In this document: in pieces, positions 63,510-64,000 of the stretch
Position numbering within the stretch: the first letter of the stretch is position 1
How the letters are laid out: each line of letters opens with the position of its first letter
Program-made: the position numbers and the translations under genes
Notes under the pieces: model-generated
What the model saw: the letters and a program-made list of their open reading frames with translations, nothing else
The model's database searches: none
What the model was told of the DNA's origin: nothing
Origin: Thalassospira lucentensis
GTDB lineage: Bacteria; Pseudomonadota; Alphaproteobacteria; Rhodospirillales; Thalassospiraceae
Reading direction: 5' to 3'
Assembly (NCBI RefSeq): GCF_032921865.1
Contig: NZ_CP136684.1
Location: 4,192,501-4,256,500, forward strand
DNA length: 64,000 nucleotides

Positions 63510-64000
63510 ATGACATTTGCCATTGATCGTTTTACCGGACAAAGCGGCCTGACATTGCGTTATGCCCTGTATTCCCCCGAAAATGCCCTTGGTAATGTCC
63601 TGATCCTTCAGGGACGCGGTGAATTTATCGAACGATATGATGAAACTGCGCGCGAACTTGCCGAACGCGGGCTTGGATGCGTCACATTTGATTTTCGCGG
63701 TCAGGGCGGATCGACCCGCGAAGTGACGGAAAGCCATATGGGTTATGTTGGTGATGTCGGACATTATGTCGAAGACACCCATGATGTGCTCCGGCATCTG
63801 GCCAATCAGCACAATACCCGCTGTGATCTGCTTCTAACTCATTCGACCGGTGGGTTGGTCGGTATGCATATGTTGCTTGAAAAACCGGACCTGTTTGGCA
63901 GTGCCGTCATGATTGCCCCGTTCTTCGGGCTTGGCGGTCCGGACTGGATTGCGCTTGCTGCACAGTTTCTGTCAGCCGGCCTTTGCCGATACGGGTTCAA
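63510..64000 (+). CDS. Alpha/beta hydrolase (lysophospholipase/serine aminopeptidase S33 type), 5' part
   Basis: An open frame from ATG 63510 to the window edge gives the first 163 residues. Features are VLILQGRGEFIERYDETARE near 31-50 (oxyanion region), FDFRGQGGS near 68-76, and the nucleophile elbow THSTGGLVGMHM near 116-127 (G/H-x-S-x-G). No signal peptide. The PldB-like family acts on monoacylglycerols or lysophospholipids. It is the second of two hydrolases in tandem; the rest lies outside the window. Confidence 0.85.
   Translation, partial: MTFAIDRFTGQSGLTLRYALYSPENALGNVLILQGRGEFIERYDETARELAERGLGCVTFDFRGQGGSTREVTESHMGYVGDVGHYVEDTHDVLRHLANQHNTRCDLLLTHSTGGLVGMHMLLEKPDLFGSAVMIAPFFGLGGPDWIALAAQFLSAGLCRYGF

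Overview
The window reads as one continuous piece of a free-living, Gram-negative alphaproteobacterial chromosome of moderate GC content. The glnB-glnA pair, TRAP transporters, globin-coupled and membrane chemoreceptors, a PchR-like iron regulator with a TonB system, and a LysE/DMT/sulfotransferase repertoire suggest a marine Rhodospirillales organism of the Thalassospira type. That genus call is inference; no 16S rRNA gene is present. No prophage, insertion sequence or CRISPR array was found.

Layout. 1-3.4 kb: a cut-off gene end, a lipoprotein, upp, a SPOR-domain protein, and a gene-free stretch holding a strong candidate small RNA on the minus strand whose -35 box lies inside a Fur-like site. 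3.4-5.7 kb: a large chemoreceptor. 5.8-13.4 kb: a catabolic module made of an FMN 2-hydroxyacid dehydrogenase and XRE-cupin regulator, divergent from a DctPQM TRAP transporter, a DapA-family lyase and a FAD-linked D-2-hydroxyacid dehydrogenase. It is bracketed by two almost identical terminators. 13.4-24.4 kb: pepN, a LuxR-type response regulator, an AI-2E family exporter, an outer-membrane barrel, AraC, sulfotransferase and LysE genes, then an AT-richer islet with a HEPN-like protein and gene debris. 24.4-28.4 kb: a giant SLC5-type hybrid histidine kinase resembling CrbS; the response regulator at 16.5 kb resembles its usual partner CrbR.

29-31.5 kb holds two tandem orphan TRAP-binding proteins. 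31.6-33.7 kb has a phage-type lysozyme and a heme-globin chemoreceptor. 33.7-41.2 kb is the iron region: PchR-like AraC regulator, TonB-dependent receptor, periplasmic binding protein and DUF2218 protein, converging with an exbB-exbD-exbD-tonB operon. 41.5-50.8 kb holds two identical tRNA-Lys genes, the gyrA-coaD-ppi operon, a DMT exporter, a small gene behind a Fur-like box, a DUF547 gene broken by one base, a SprA-related protein, pyrC and tRNA-His. 51-57 kb: a Gfo/Idh/MocA oxidoreductase, tautomerase, an unusual SDR, two LysR regulators, a rhodanese and an aminotransferase. 57-64 kb: glnB-glnA behind a sigma-54 promoter, a PAS-GGDEF protein, OsmC and two alpha/beta hydrolases, the second cut by the window end.

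The main cross-links are (i) an iron circuit (Fur-like boxes at 3.2, 34.8 and 47.4 kb, a weaker one at 41.3 kb, and the candidate iron-repressed sRNA); (ii) the hydroxyacid module; and (iii) a possible split CrbS/CrbR two-component pair.
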